A stretch of DNA of 64,000 nt from Flagellimonas pacifica (GCF_900215465.1 NZ_OBEH01000006.1:124001-188000); one strand, 5' to 3'; numbered from the stretch's first letter, positions 28,507-38,570 are shown. A program made the numbers and translations. The notes: a model not told the origin generated them from the sequence alone.

Positions 28507-28540
28507 AAAAAAAGGATAAGTGAAAACTTATCCTTTTTTT
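28507..28540 (+). terminator. Terminator of the str-S10-spc-alpha superoperon
   Basis: Perfect 14-bp stem AAAAAAAGGATAAG / CTTATCCTTTTTTT with a 6-nt loop and a T-run, 26 nt after the rplQ stop. The strongest intrinsic terminator in the window. Confidence 0.95.
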
Positions 28541-28575
28541 ATGTTTTTTTGTCAAATTGAAATAAAAAAAGCGCA

Positions 28576-29688
28576 ATGAAGTATCACTCAAAGAAAAAAG
28601 CACTGGTATTATTGGCAGACGGTACTATTTTTTATGGCAAGGCCATTGGGAATAAGGAAGGTACGGCTGTGGGCGAAGTGTGTTTTAATACTGGTATGAC
28701 TGGTTATCAGGAAATTTTTACCGACCCATCCTATTTTGGGCAAATTATGGTAGCCACCAATGCCCATATTGGAAATTACGGCACCAATGTAGATGAAGTT
28801 GAATCCGATTCCATCAAAATTGCTGGACTTATTGTAAAAAACTTTAGCTACGAATATTCCCGCCCAAATGCAGATATGGGCCTATTGGAATTTTTGGACA
28901 AGAACAACCTTTTTGCCATTTCCGATGTAGATACAAGAGCCCTGGTAAGCTACATTCGCGACAACGGAGCTATGAATGCTCTGATCTCTACAAGGGTTGA
29001 TGAAATTGATGCCTTGAAAGAGGAGTTGAAAAAAGTGCCCAGTATGGAAGGATTGGAGCTGGCATCAAAAGTTTCTGCCAAAGAACCCTATTATTATGGG
29101 GAGGAGAATGCTGAGTACAAGATTTCCGCTTTGGATATTGGTATCAAAAAGAATATCCTAAGAAACATGGCCAAAAGAGGAGCTTATATCAAAGTGTTCC
29201 CATACAATACCTCGTTTGAAGAAATGAAAAAATGGAACCCGGATGGCTACTTTATTTCAAATGGACCTGGAGATCCAGAACCGCTAACTGATGCCATTGC
29301 TACAGCAAAGGAAATGATCAAATCGGATAAGCCTTTGTTCGGGATATGTTTGGGGCACCAGGTTTTGGCTTTAGCCAATGGCGTATCTACTTATAAAATG
29401 CACAACGGGCATAGGGGAATCAACCACCCTATCTTGAATTTGGTAACGGGTAAAGGAGAAATAACCTCACAAAACCATGGTTTTGCTGTAAATAGGGAAG
29501 AAACGGAAGCAAACCCTGAACTGGAGATTACCCACACCCATTTGAATGACAATACCGTTGCAGGGATAAAAATGAAGGGCAAAGAAGTCTTTTCGGTACA
29601 ATATCACCCAGAGGCAAGTCCCGGACCGCATGATGCTGAATATCTATTCGACCAGTTCTTTGAAGTGATTAAAACTAGCAGGAACTAA
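28576..29688 (+). CDS. carA: Carbamoyl-phosphate synthase small subunit
   Basis: 370 aa. An N-terminal CPSase small-subunit domain (VCFNTGMTGYQEIFTDPSY) is followed by a class I glutamine amidotransferase domain with GICLGHQVLALA (nucleophilic Cys) and QYHPEASPGP (His/Glu of the triad). It supplies ammonia from glutamine for carbamoyl phosphate, feeding arginine and pyrimidine synthesis. carB is not adjacent. The superoperon terminator lies 36 nt upstream, so it needs its own promoter; none is convincing in so short a gap, and read-through is possible. Confidence 0.97.
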   Translation: MKYHSKKKALVLLADGTIFYGKAIGNKEGTAVGEVCFNTGMTGYQEIFTDPSYFGQIMVATNAHIGNYGTNVDEVESDSIKIAGLIVKNFSYEYSRPNADMGLLEFLDKNNLFAISDVDTRALVSYIRDNGAMNALISTRVDEIDALKEELKKVPSMEGLELASKVSAKEPYYYGEENAEYKISALDIGIKKNILRNMAKRGAYIKVFPYNTSFEEMKKWNPDGYFISNGPGDPEPLTDAIATAKEMIKSDKPLFGICLGHQVLALANGVSTYKMHNGHRGINHPILNLVTGKGEITSQNHGFAVNREETEANPELEITHTHLNDNTVAGIKMKGKEVFSVQYHPEASPGPHDAEYLFDQFFEVIKTSRN

Positions 29689-29722
29689 AACGTTATAGGT
29701 TATTTTTATGTTATTGATAATG

Positions 29723-29744
29723 TTTCATGATAATTTTCATGAAA
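29723..29744. promoter_or_regulatory. Perfect palindromic operator candidate upstream of eno
   Basis: TTTCATGA-TAATTT-TCATGAAA: perfect 8-bp arms with a 6-nt spacer. It ends 19 nt before the predicted -7 box of eno, so it covers about -55 to -34. The placement suits an activator or a repressor dimer. The binding protein is unknown. Confidence 0.55.
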
Positions 29745-29763
29745 TTCGAATACGCTCCTTTCG

Positions 29764-29771
29764 TATCTTTG
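29764..29771 (+). promoter_or_regulatory. -7 element of the eno promoter
   Basis: TATCTTTG matches TAnnTTTG exactly; start of transcription near 29777 and a ~28-nt leader. No TTTG is found at the -33 spacing, which instead is occupied by the edge of the palindrome. Confidence 0.6.
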
Positions 29772-29798
29772 CCCAATTAATTTTTGAACCATAAATAG

Positions 29799-31097
<1,299 letters not shown>

Positions 31098-31120
31098 CCA
31101 TAATGATTTTATAGCATTGA

Positions 31121-31155
31121 AAAAGCCTTTCCATATTGTGAAAGGCTTTTTTTTG
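31121..31155 (+). terminator. Terminator of eno
   Basis: AAAAGCCTTTC pairs with GAAAGGCTTTT (11 bp) around an 8-nt loop, followed by a T-run; 24 nt after the eno stop. Confidence 0.92.
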
Positions 31156-31210
31156 TTTCAGAGATAAACTTTGGCTACCTTAATTGAGTAAACCAAACAA
31201 AACTTACCTA

Positions 31211-32749
31211 ATGAACAATTTTCTTTTTGCTGCGGCAGAAAATGATGCTTTGGCCAATTGTAAGGCAGGGGGCATGGGCGATGTGGTCAGGGATGTTCCA
31301 AGACAGATTTCGGAAAAAGGGGATAAGGTCCATGTCATTGTTCCTTCCTATGGTAGACTTCATCAAGATGGACTGTTTAAAACAAACCTAAACTTTAGAT
31401 TACGAGGTCTGTCGTACACTGCAGAACTTTATGAAGTAAAGCCCAAGAAAGAATTTCCCAATATTGTTCATTATGTTTTGCACCATCCTGAAATTGAAGC
31501 AGGGGATATTGCGCACATCTACCACAATGACCCAGAGGAACCTTTTTATACCGATGCCATTAAATACTTCATTTTTTGCACTGGTATTGCGGAGGCAATC
31601 AAAAAGGGAGCTTTTGGAAAGCTGGATATCATTCATTTACACGACTGGCACTCCAGTCTACTGCTGTTTTTGAGAGAATACCATCCCGATTATGCAAACT
31701 TGAAGGATATCCGAACTGTTTATAGTATCCATAATCTTGCTATTCAGGGAATAAGGCCATTTGACGATAATTATTCCTCCTTGAAGAATTGGTTCCCGGA
31801 TGTCCCGATCGACTATATGGAGCTAATGGATTATCGCTACCAAGATTGTATCAATCTTATGGCTGTTGGGATTCGTTTTGCCGATGCAGTCCACACGGTT
31901 TCACCATCCTATAAAGAAGATGTATTGCTGCCCAGTTCTCCACCGGAATTTATAGGTGGTGAAGGATTGGAAAAAGACTTGTTGAAGGCAGATAAAGAAG
32001 AAAGGCTGTTCGGTATTTTAAATGGGTGCAATTACAAAAACATCAATGTAGAGGAAAAAGGATTTATTTACCGAAACACGGTTAAAGCACTTTTTAGATG
32101 GTTGCAGCAAGAATCCAAAAAGTATAAAGCCGATTTTTTAGCTCATACTGGAGAAAAAATTATGGAATTTGTTGATAATCGACCAAAATTCATTGTTTCA
32201 AGTGTTGCCAGGCTCACGGAGCAAAAATTCTACTTTTTTAGGCGATCACCAGAAGCCTTTGTGGAGATTTTGGAAAAGTTGAAAAAAGTAGATGGGATTT
32301 TTATGCTCTTGGGGACAGGTGCACCGGAGTACGAAGAGCTTTTTAGAAAACTGAGCTACGAACATAAAAACTTTGTTTTTACCAACGGCCAATCAGAAAA
32401 CCTTATAGATTCCATTTATTTGGAATCTGACCTTTATTTTATGCCAAGCCTTTTTGAGCCTTGTGGAATCAGTCAAATGTTGTCCATGCGAAATGGCAAC
32501 CCTTGTTTAGTACATCATACAGGTGGACTGAAAGATACCGTTGCCCATATGAAAACCGGATTTAGTTTTGATGGTGATACCTATGATGAAAAAATAAAAA
32601 GTATGTTGGATACTTTTGATTTGGCACTGGATGTTTATCAGAACGACAAGACCACATGGAGGAAAATTCAGTCTGCCGCCAAGAAAAAGCGATTCACTTG
32701 GAAAAAATCTGTAGATAATTACTATAAATATTTGTACAATTTGCAGTAA
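31211..32749 (+). CDS. Glycogen/starch synthase-like glycosyltransferase (GT5)
   Basis: 512 aa from the ATG at 31211; a TTG at 31184 would add 9 residues but has no supporting signal. The ADP-glucose-binding motif KAGGMGDVVRDVPRQI (about residues 18-33) matches the KxGGLxDV motif of glycogen synthases. HLHDWHSSL, IHNLAIQG, TVSPSY and the C-terminal GT-B signature MPSLFEPCGISQML complete the fold. It probably elongates alpha-1,4-glucan from ADP-glucose. No glgB, glgC or glgP gene is nearby, so the glycogen pathway is not clustered here. Confidence 0.85.
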   Translation: MNNFLFAAAENDALANCKAGGMGDVVRDVPRQISEKGDKVHVIVPSYGRLHQDGLFKTNLNFRLRGLSYTAELYEVKPKKEFPNIVHYVLHHPEIEAGDIAHIYHNDPEEPFYTDAIKYFIFCTGIAEAIKKGAFGKLDIIHLHDWHSSLLLFLREYHPDYANLKDIRTVYSIHNLAIQGIRPFDDNYSSLKNWFPDVPIDYMELMDYRYQDCINLMAVGIRFADAVHTVSPSYKEDVLLPSSPPEFIGGEGLEKDLLKADKEERLFGILNGCNYKNINVEEKGFIYRNTVKALFRWLQQESKKYKADFLAHTGEKIMEFVDNRPKFIVSSVARLTEQKFYFFRRSPEAFVEILEKLKKVDGIFMLLGTGAPEYEELFRKLSYEHKNFVFTNGQSENLIDSIYLESDLYFMPSLFEPCGISQMLSMRNGNPCLVHHTGGLKDTVAHMKTGFSFDGDTYDEKIKSMLDTFDLALDVYQNDKTTWRKIQSAAKKKRFTWKKSVDNYYKYLYNLQ

Positions 32750-32814
32750 ACTGCCCGATTAATTTTCGACCTACAAATTCTATAGTTAACAATACTATAA
32801 ATGAGGCTTGGAAA

Positions 32815-32845
32815 TTGTTAATGCCTAGGCTTTTTCGTAAATTTC
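32815..32845 (+). promoter_or_regulatory. Candidate promoter of gltA
   Basis: TTG at 32815-32817, 20 bases, then TAAATTTC at 32838-32845 (one mismatch to TAnnTTTG). A small inverted repeat TATAGT-TAACAAT-ACTATA (32781-32799) lies just upstream and could be an operator. Confidence 0.4.
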
Positions 32846-32878
32846 CGTTTCAATTTTACTAATCTTTTAAAACATAAA

Positions 32879-34162
32879 ATGTCTGATAAAGCGATACTTG
32901 AATATGGAGGTGAAAAATACGAGTTCCCAGTAATAAAAGGTACTGAGAATGAACTGGCTATAGATATTAAAACCTTAAGGGGTACAAGTGGTATAGTGAC
33001 CATTGACCCAGGGTATAAAAATACTGGCTCGTGTGAGAGTGCTATTACTTTTTTAGACGGAGAGAAAGGGATTTTACGTTATAGGGGATATTCCATTGAA
33101 GATTTGGCAGAAAAGGCAGATTTCCTTGAAGTAGCTTACCTTCTAATTTTTGGCGAATTGCCAAACAAGGAACAGCTTGCCACTTTTCATAATGACATTA
33201 AAGAAGAATCACATGTAGATGAAGAAATGAAAAAGATTTTGGATGGTTTTCCAAAGTCTGCCCACCCAATGGGAGTTTTATCTTCGTTGACAAGTGCTTT
33301 GGTAGCGTTTAACCCAACTTCTGTTGATGTTTCATCAGAGGCGGCAATGTACCATTCCATTGTGCGGATTCTTGCCAAGTTTCCGGTATTGGTGGCGTGG
33401 GCACAACGTAAGAAAAAAGGACTTCCCTTGGATTATGGTGATGATACTCTGGGTTATGTGGAGAACATTCATAAAATGATGTTCAAAAAACCAAACCAAG
33501 AATATAAAAAAGATACCATTGCCATTGATGCCCTGGATAAATTATTGATCCTGCATGCCGATCATGAGCAAAACTGCTCAACTTCCACGGTGCGTATTGT
33601 GGGTTCATCACATGCGGGTCTTTTTGCATCGCTTTCAGCAGGTATTTCTGCATTATGGGGACCTTTGCACGGAGGAGCCAACCAGGCCGTTCTGGAAATG
33701 TTGGAAGCCATTCAAGAAGATGGGGGAGATACTAAAAAGTACATGGCCAAGGCCAAGGATAAAAATGATCCATTTAGATTAATGGGCTTTGGACACCGCG
33801 TTTATAAGAACTTTGACCCAAGGGCAAGAATCATCAAGAAATCTGCTGATGAAGTATTGGGTAATTTAGGTATAGAAGACCCTATTTTGGATATTGCCAA
33901 AGGATTGGAAAAAGAAGCATTGGAAGATGAGTACTTCGTAAAAAGAAAATTATATCCCAATGTAGATTTCTATTCAGGAATCATCTATCGCGCTTTAGGA
34001 ATACCAACAGAAATGTTCACCGTAATGTTTGCTTTGGGCAGATTGCCCGGTTGGATTGCCCAATGGCGCGAAATGAGATTGCGTGGAGAACCTATAGGAA
34101 GGCCAAGACAAATATATATTGGTGAGAATCTTAGACCTTTTGTAAAGGTGGATAAAAGATAG
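32879..34162 (+). CDS. gltA: Citrate synthase (type II)
   Basis: 427 aa, the length of hexameric type II enzymes. Catalytic residues fall in HADHEQNCSTSTVR (His), GPLHGGANQAVLEML (His) and FGHRVYKNFDPRA (Asp region), with the C-terminal GRLPGWIAQWREM signature. It condenses acetyl-CoA and oxaloacetate at the entry of the TCA cycle. It is followed by a convergent gene across a shared terminator. Confidence 0.98.
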   Translation: MSDKAILEYGGEKYEFPVIKGTENELAIDIKTLRGTSGIVTIDPGYKNTGSCESAITFLDGEKGILRYRGYSIEDLAEKADFLEVAYLLIFGELPNKEQLATFHNDIKEESHVDEEMKKILDGFPKSAHPMGVLSSLTSALVAFNPTSVDVSSEAAMYHSIVRILAKFPVLVAWAQRKKKGLPLDYGDDTLGYVENIHKMMFKKPNQEYKKDTIAIDALDKLLILHADHEQNCSTSTVRIVGSSHAGLFASLSAGISALWGPLHGGANQAVLEMLEAIQEDGGDTKKYMAKAKDKNDPFRLMGFGHRVYKNFDPRARIIKKSADEVLGNLGIEDPILDIAKGLEKEALEDEYFVKRKLYPNVDFYSGIIYRALGIPTEMFTVMFALGRLPGWIAQWREMRLRGEPIGRPRQIYIGENLRPFVKVDKR

Positions 34163-34186
34163 ACGATATTGTTTACAACTATAGTA

Positions 34187-34213
34187 AAAGGCGACCCTAT
34201 AAAGGTCGCCTTT
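34187..34213. terminator. Bidirectional terminator between gltA and the 34221 gene
   Basis: AAAGGCGACC pairs with GGTCGCCTTT, 10 bp, 7-nt loop. The T-tract is better on the minus strand (TTTTACTAT), but the hairpin can serve both converging genes. Confidence 0.75.
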
Positions 34214-34220
34214 CCCATTA

Positions 34221-34685
34221 CTAAAGTTTAGCAACTTTGTTTGAGGTTTGATTCAAAGACTTATCCCGTTCATAACATATTTGCATTATGCCTTTATGGT
34301 AATATGTTTTTATTTCTGATATGGATTCTTTATAGATAATCGTTTTACACCTCTCATACTCATTGTGTAAAAATTCATGGGCGTCAATGGCACTTAGGTT
34401 TTCAATTGTGGAATCTAGGGACAATTGGTATTTTTCCAAGCAGATGTTTATCTCTTTAAAAAGGGTGCCCTTAGGAAGAGAGTTAAAGTTGGCACCTATG
34501 CTATCCAGTTTGGAAAGCTCAGCTTCACTGATACAATCCGAATATTTTATAGGATGGTCGGAGACTTCTTTTTTTTCAAATTTGAACATCTTGGAGAAAT
34601 CAACTTTTTCTGGGAAAGCATCCATAGACAATAAACCTACACTCACCATGACGATAAAGCAGAGAGGGAGAACAACTTTTTTCAT
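34221..34685 (-). CDS. Secreted protein of unknown function
   Basis: 154 aa with a signal-peptide-like N-terminus (MKKVVLPLCFIVMVSVGLLS). The mature part is Lys/Glu-rich and mostly helical in appearance. It has three Cys (in YSDCISEAE, INICLEKY and YERCKTI, plus a later QICYERD), which might form disulfides. No known motif. Upstream there is an inverted repeat at 34771-34801 in the divergent spacer with the amidinotransferase gene. Confidence 0.75.
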   Translation of the reverse strand: MKKVVLPLCFIVMVSVGLLSMDAFPEKVDFSKMFKFEKKEVSDHPIKYSDCISEAELSKLDSIGANFNSLPKGTLFKEINICLEKYQLSLDSTIENLSAIDAHEFLHNEYERCKTIIYKESISEIKTYYHKGIMQICYERDKSLNQTSNKVAKL

Positions 34686-34770
34686 CTTAAAGGTTTTTTC
34701 TTCTATTAAATGTAGTTATTATCAGCTTAAATTTTGCATTTTTGAAAGGTAAATCGATAAAATAATTTGA

Positions 34771-34801
34771 TTTTAACTAGCTATTAGTCAATTAGTTAAA
34801 A
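34771..34801. repeat. Inverted repeat in the divergent spacer 34686-34965
   Basis: TTTTAACTA and TAGTTAAAA, perfect 9-bp arms, 13-nt spacer. It lies about midway in the 280-bp spacer between two divergent genes. It may be an operator; the sequence is AT-only enough that chance must be considered. The rest of the spacer holds only a -7 candidate. Confidence 0.45.
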
Positions 34802-34894
34802 CTTGATTATTAATATTCATAACGTTTTGTGGAATGCCTTGGCACCATCATGTTTTTTTCTGTTTCAGTCAATGGAAAATCGACAACAAAGCAC

Positions 34895-34902
34895 TAGTTT
34901 TG
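34895..34902 (+). promoter_or_regulatory. -7 element candidate upstream of the amidinotransferase genes
   Basis: TAGTTTTG fits TAnnTTTG, about 64 nt before the chosen start. No good -33 element is seen. Confidence 0.4.
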
Positions 34903-34965
34903 CCACAGAATTTTTGAGGATTCCCTTTTAAAGGGGCGTTTAATCCAAAAGTGAAGCATAGTTAT

Positions 34966-35880
34966 ATGATGCAATTACACGTTAAGAATGAAACAAATCA
35001 GCTAAAAGCTGTGATACTGGGAACTGCGGAAAGTTGTGGCCCAACTCCAAAACCAGAAGAAGCTTATGATCCCAAATCTTTGGAACATATTTTGGCTGGT
35101 ACCTACCCGGTGGAAGAGGATATGATAAAGGAGATGGATGCTTTTGCAGAAGTATTCAAAAAATATAATGTAGAGGTTTTTAGACCATCCATTTTAGAGG
35201 ACTGTAACCAGATTTTTTCAAGGGACATAGCCTTTGTGATTGAGGACAAATTGTTCCACTCCAATATTCTGCCCGATCGTGAAAGGGAGTTTGAGGCCAT
35301 TCAACATGTTTTGGACAAAATTGACCCTAAGAGCATTGTCAGGCCTCCGGAAGAAGTACATATTGAAGGTGGGGATGTAATGCCCTGGAACGAGTATATA
35401 TTTATCGGAACGTATACAGGACCGGATTATCCAGATTATATTACGGCAAGAACCAACAAAGAAGCTGTAGAGTTCATAAAAGAACAGTTTCCGGATAAAA
35501 AGGTAAAATCCTTTGAGCTACGAAAATCCAATACCAATGCCAAGGACAACGCCTTGCATTTGGATTGCTGTTTTCAGCCTGTTGGGAAGGGCAAGGCCAT
35601 TTTGCACAAAAACGGCTTTTTGGTGGAAGATGAATACCAATGGTTGGTAGATTATTTTGGCAAGGAAAATATCTTTGAAATCACTAAAGATGAAATGTAT
35701 CAGATGTTCAGCAACGTATTTTCTATTTCTCCAGAAGTGGTGGTTTCGGAAAAGAATTTTACCAGATTGAACAACTGGCTCAGGGAACAAGGATTCACCG
35801 TTGAAGAAATCCCATATGGCGAGATAGCCAAACAAGAAGGATTGCTGCGTTGTAGCACTATGCCATTGATAAGAGAATAA
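34966..35880 (+). CDS. Amidinotransferase / dimethylarginine dimethylaminohydrolase-like enzyme
   Basis: 304 aa from the ATG at 34966 (a second ATG follows at 34969; the in-frame GTG at 34951 is less likely). It belongs to the guanidino-group-modifying superfamily. The catalytic set is visible: Glu/Asp in HIEGGDV, His in NALHLDCCF and the nucleophilic Cys near the C-terminus in LLRCSTMPL. Such enzymes act on arginine or methylarginine, giving citrulline and an amine, or transfer amidino groups. It is followed 10 nt later by a second superfamily member, so the pair probably acts on related substrates. Confidence 0.82.
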   Translation: MMQLHVKNETNQLKAVILGTAESCGPTPKPEEAYDPKSLEHILAGTYPVEEDMIKEMDAFAEVFKKYNVEVFRPSILEDCNQIFSRDIAFVIEDKLFHSNILPDREREFEAIQHVLDKIDPKSIVRPPEEVHIEGGDVMPWNEYIFIGTYTGPDYPDYITARTNKEAVEFIKEQFPDKKVKSFELRKSNTNAKDNALHLDCCFQPVGKGKAILHKNGFLVEDEYQWLVDYFGKENIFEITKDEMYQMFSNVFSISPEVVVSEKNFTRLNNWLREQGFTVEEIPYGEIAKQEGLLRCSTMPLIRE

Positions 35881-35890
35881 TACATTTAGA

Positions 35891-36820
35891 ATGCAGGTTA
35901 CAAACACCATTTTAATGATCAGGCCGGTCAATTTCCGGATGAACGAACAAACAGCTGTAAACAACTATTTTCAAGAAGAAATAAATATTGGTAAAGACGG
36001 AATCAATGCCAAGGCTCAACAAGAGTTTGATGATTTTGTTTCCAAATTAAGAGACCACGGAGTAAACGTAGTTGTTGTGGAAGATATCAAGGAGCCAGAT
36101 ACCCCGGACTCTATTTTTCCGAACAACTGGATATCGTTTCATGCAGATGGAACCATTGCCGTGTACCCCATGTTTGCCGAAAATCGCAGAAATGAGCGTC
36201 GCGAGGATGTTTTTAAAATTCTGGAAGATGATGGTTTTCAAATTGACAATGTAGTGGATTACACTTCCGCAGAGGAGGAAGGTGTATTTTTGGAAGGTAC
36301 GGGGAGCTTGTTGTTGGACCGGGTGAACAAAAAAGCCTATTGCGCCTTATCAGATAGGGCAGATGAGGAACTAGTTATTGAGTTCTGTGAAGATTTTGAT
36401 TACCTGCCAGTTATTTTTACCGCCAACCAGACGGTGGAAGGGAAGCGTTTGCCCATTTACCATACCAATGTAATGATGGCCCTGGCAGAGACCTTTGCCA
36501 TTATCTGTTTGGATACCATTGACGACAAAAAGGAGCGTAAAAATGTGGTAGGCCACTTAAAGGCGGATGGGAAAGAGGTCATTAACATTACTGAAGAGCA
36601 GATGTACCACTTTGCGGGTAACATGCTCCAAGTGGTTGGTGCGGATGGCCAGCGCTATATGGTCATGAGTTCGGCAGCTTACCACAGTTTGGACAGCTCC
36701 CGAAGGGAGGCCATTGAAAAACACTGCCCCATTATCCATAGTTCGTTGACTACCATTGAAACCTGTGGAGGTGGCAGCGCCCGTTGCATGATGGCCGAAG
36801 TGTTTTTGCCCAAAGCTTAA
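35891..36820 (+). CDS. ctlX: CtlX-like citrulline/arginine hydrolase (amidinotransferase superfamily)
   Basis: 309 aa, similar in build to CtlX (citrulline-utilization hydrolase). It starts MQVTNTILMIRPVNFRMNEQ. Superfamily residues are the acidic motif LEGTGSLLLDR, His in PIYHTNVMMAL and the Cys in GGGSARCMMAE at about residue 299. FPNNWISFHADG is the substrate-loop signature of this group. It is probably co-transcribed with the previous gene. Citrulline-to-ornithine chemistry is likely from the family; no ornithine or arginine transporter is adjacent. Confidence 0.8.
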   Translation: MQVTNTILMIRPVNFRMNEQTAVNNYFQEEINIGKDGINAKAQQEFDDFVSKLRDHGVNVVVVEDIKEPDTPDSIFPNNWISFHADGTIAVYPMFAENRRNERREDVFKILEDDGFQIDNVVDYTSAEEEGVFLEGTGSLLLDRVNKKAYCALSDRADEELVIEFCEDFDYLPVIFTANQTVEGKRLPIYHTNVMMALAETFAIICLDTIDDKKERKNVVGHLKADGKEVINITEEQMYHFAGNMLQVVGADGQRYMVMSSAAYHSLDSSRREAIEKHCPIIHSSLTTIETCGGGSARCMMAEVFLPKA

Positions 36821-36879
36821 AAGCTGTAAATCAGGAAGTTTTTGACAATAATTCCAAGCCGGATTCCGTTTTGTTAATC

Positions 36880-38013
36880 ATGGTTGGGATAAAGCATATT
36901 GCTACTGCGTTTCTTTTGATTTTAATGGTTTTTTCTTGTTCAAATGACAAGGAAGCCCAAGATGTTGAAGAACCGGATGGGCGGTCCTTTTTTATGGGAT
37001 TTACTGCTTTTCCATACGATTCTAGCACCAATGCACTTACGGAGACCTACCAAAACGTTATAGCTGATGGCGATATTTTTTTAAGCCACCTTGATTTTGG
37101 AGTACCGTGGGACGAGGCAATGAACGATCTGCCGTTTCCGGAGGAAGTACAGAATACCATAAATATTGCCAAAAACTCAAAATCCTCTAGCACCAAGATT
37201 GTCCTTATCACAACACCAACGGACCAGAGCCGGAACAATTTGGCCAAATATTGGAACAACACGGGGAGCCATCAGCCCTTGCCCGCGTTTTGGGAAGGAA
37301 AAAGTTTTGATGACCCTGATGTGGTTTCCACGTTCATTAAATATTGCAAACGGTTGATAGATGAGGTGGACCCCGACTATTTTGGTTACGGAATTGAAAC
37401 CAATGCCACGTTCAGAAAAGATGATCCAGCCTTTGCGCAATTTTTAACCTTGGTAGAAGCGGTCTATACGGCCTTAAAGGCCGATTATCCAAATTTGCCC
37501 ATGTTCTTGAGCTTGCAGGACCAATCGTACGACAATACCAAAACGGAATTGCTCGAAATTTCTAAAATGCTCGTGGCGCATTCTGATTATATTGCCATGA
37601 GCACCTATCCATTTTTATATTATGAAAATTTAAAGCGCGATGCCAATCCGGATCTGTTTGCGGACAATTGGTTGGACGATTTTAGGAATTTGGATACCTC
37701 CAAACCCTTTGCTGTTTCCGAAACTGGATTTTCTGCTGATGACCTAGTCATAGAAAATTTGGGTGTCAACGCAAAAAGCACGGAAGATTGGCAAAAGGGC
37801 TACGTTGAAAAACTGATGAACCATTTAAATGCCCTAGATGCTGAATTTGCCCTATGGTTTGTATACAGGGACTATGACCTGTTGTACCAAAATACGCCAT
37901 CGCCACCAGATATCTTAAAAGTGTGGCGAGATAATGGCCTGTTGGACGGCGAGGGAAACCAGCGTCCGGCATATGAATTATGGAAGCAATGGCTTCAACT
38001 GCCCAAGAATTAG
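36880..38013 (+). CDS. Clan GH-A-like TIM-barrel lipoprotein
   Basis: 377 aa from the ATG at 36880, which gives a lipobox (LMVFSC, Cys20); the reading frame also extends upstream into ctlX without a signal. The fold reads as a (beta/alpha)8 barrel. Two glutamates sit where clan GH-A enzymes carry them: acid/base candidate in YFGYGIETNATF and nucleophile candidate in FAVSETGFS. HSDYIAMSTYPFLYY resembles the strand-5/6 region of GH53-type enzymes. Substrate unknown. It starts 59 nt after ctlX on the same strand and base use becomes more GC-rich, so it may not belong to that unit functionally. Confidence 0.65.
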   Translation: MVGIKHIATAFLLILMVFSCSNDKEAQDVEEPDGRSFFMGFTAFPYDSSTNALTETYQNVIADGDIFLSHLDFGVPWDEAMNDLPFPEEVQNTINIAKNSKSSSTKIVLITTPTDQSRNNLAKYWNNTGSHQPLPAFWEGKSFDDPDVVSTFIKYCKRLIDEVDPDYFGYGIETNATFRKDDPAFAQFLTLVEAVYTALKADYPNLPMFLSLQDQSYDNTKTELLEISKMLVAHSDYIAMSTYPFLYYENLKRDANPDLFADNWLDDFRNLDTSKPFAVSETGFSADDLVIENLGVNAKSTEDWQKGYVEKLMNHLNALDAEFALWFVYRDYDLLYQNTPSPPDILKVWRDNGLLDGEGNQRPAYELWKQWLQLPKN

Positions 38014-38570
38014 ATTTAGTGCTAAAAAGCTCCTTCCCTTGGTCAAGGGAAGGTGTCCGAAGGGCGGAAGGGATTGTTTTTAGGTCTACCCTTTCCGCTG
38101 TTACGCTGTAACACCACCTTTCCCTGTCACATCGAGCGCAGTCGAGATGTATTTCTGGACCTTGTTATCCTGAGCACCCGCCTTCCAAAGTCTCGTACGG
38201 AGGACAGGCAGTCGGAGTAAGGGAAAGGAACCCAGTTGGTTGGCGTATGTCTAAACAAGAGTAAATAAAAAACTCCTCCCCATGCAAGGGGAGGTGTCCA
38301 CCTTTGGTGGACGGAGGGGGTAAAAATCCCTTCCGTCTTGATGCAAAGCATCAATCCACCTTCCCTTAAAAAGGGAAGGAGCCTTTACTTGTCCTTTTGG
38401 GCTGTCATCTTAAGAAATGTCACACTGAGCCTGTCGAAGGAGCAATGGAGAAGTCTTATACCAAGGACAGGCATCCAATACTTTAGTATTGCCCTTTCTA
38501 CAATGTCATTTCGAAATGAAATGCAAAGCATTGATTGAGAAATCCCATGTTAGATTTCTCACATACGTTG
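38014..38570. repeat. Cluster of dispersed intergenic repeats
   Basis: Several hairpin units packed together: CCTTCCCTTG/CAAGGGAAGG (38032-38053); GTCACATCGAGCGCAGTCGAGATGT (38126-38150); CCTCCCC/GGGGAGG (38275-38294) directly followed by GTCCACC/GGTGGAC (38296-38312); TTGATGC/GCATCAA (38338-38354); CCTTCCCTT/AAGGGAAGG (38359-38379); TGTCACACTGAGCCTGTCGAAG (38418-38439); and AATGC/GCATT (38520-38532). ATGCAAAGCAT occurs at both 38341 and 38521. Such elements are widespread in flavobacterial genomes. Open frames here are by-products. 38571-38758 is AT-rich and featureless. Confidence 0.85.

Noticed and set aside
38338..38538. A 66-codon open frame in the repeat nest, and one at 38127-38354 on the other strand
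   Set aside because: Both are built from the dispersed repeats (for example the frame reading NVTLSLSKEQ comes straight from the TGTCACACTGAGC unit). No start signal or codon bias; typical spurious calls.
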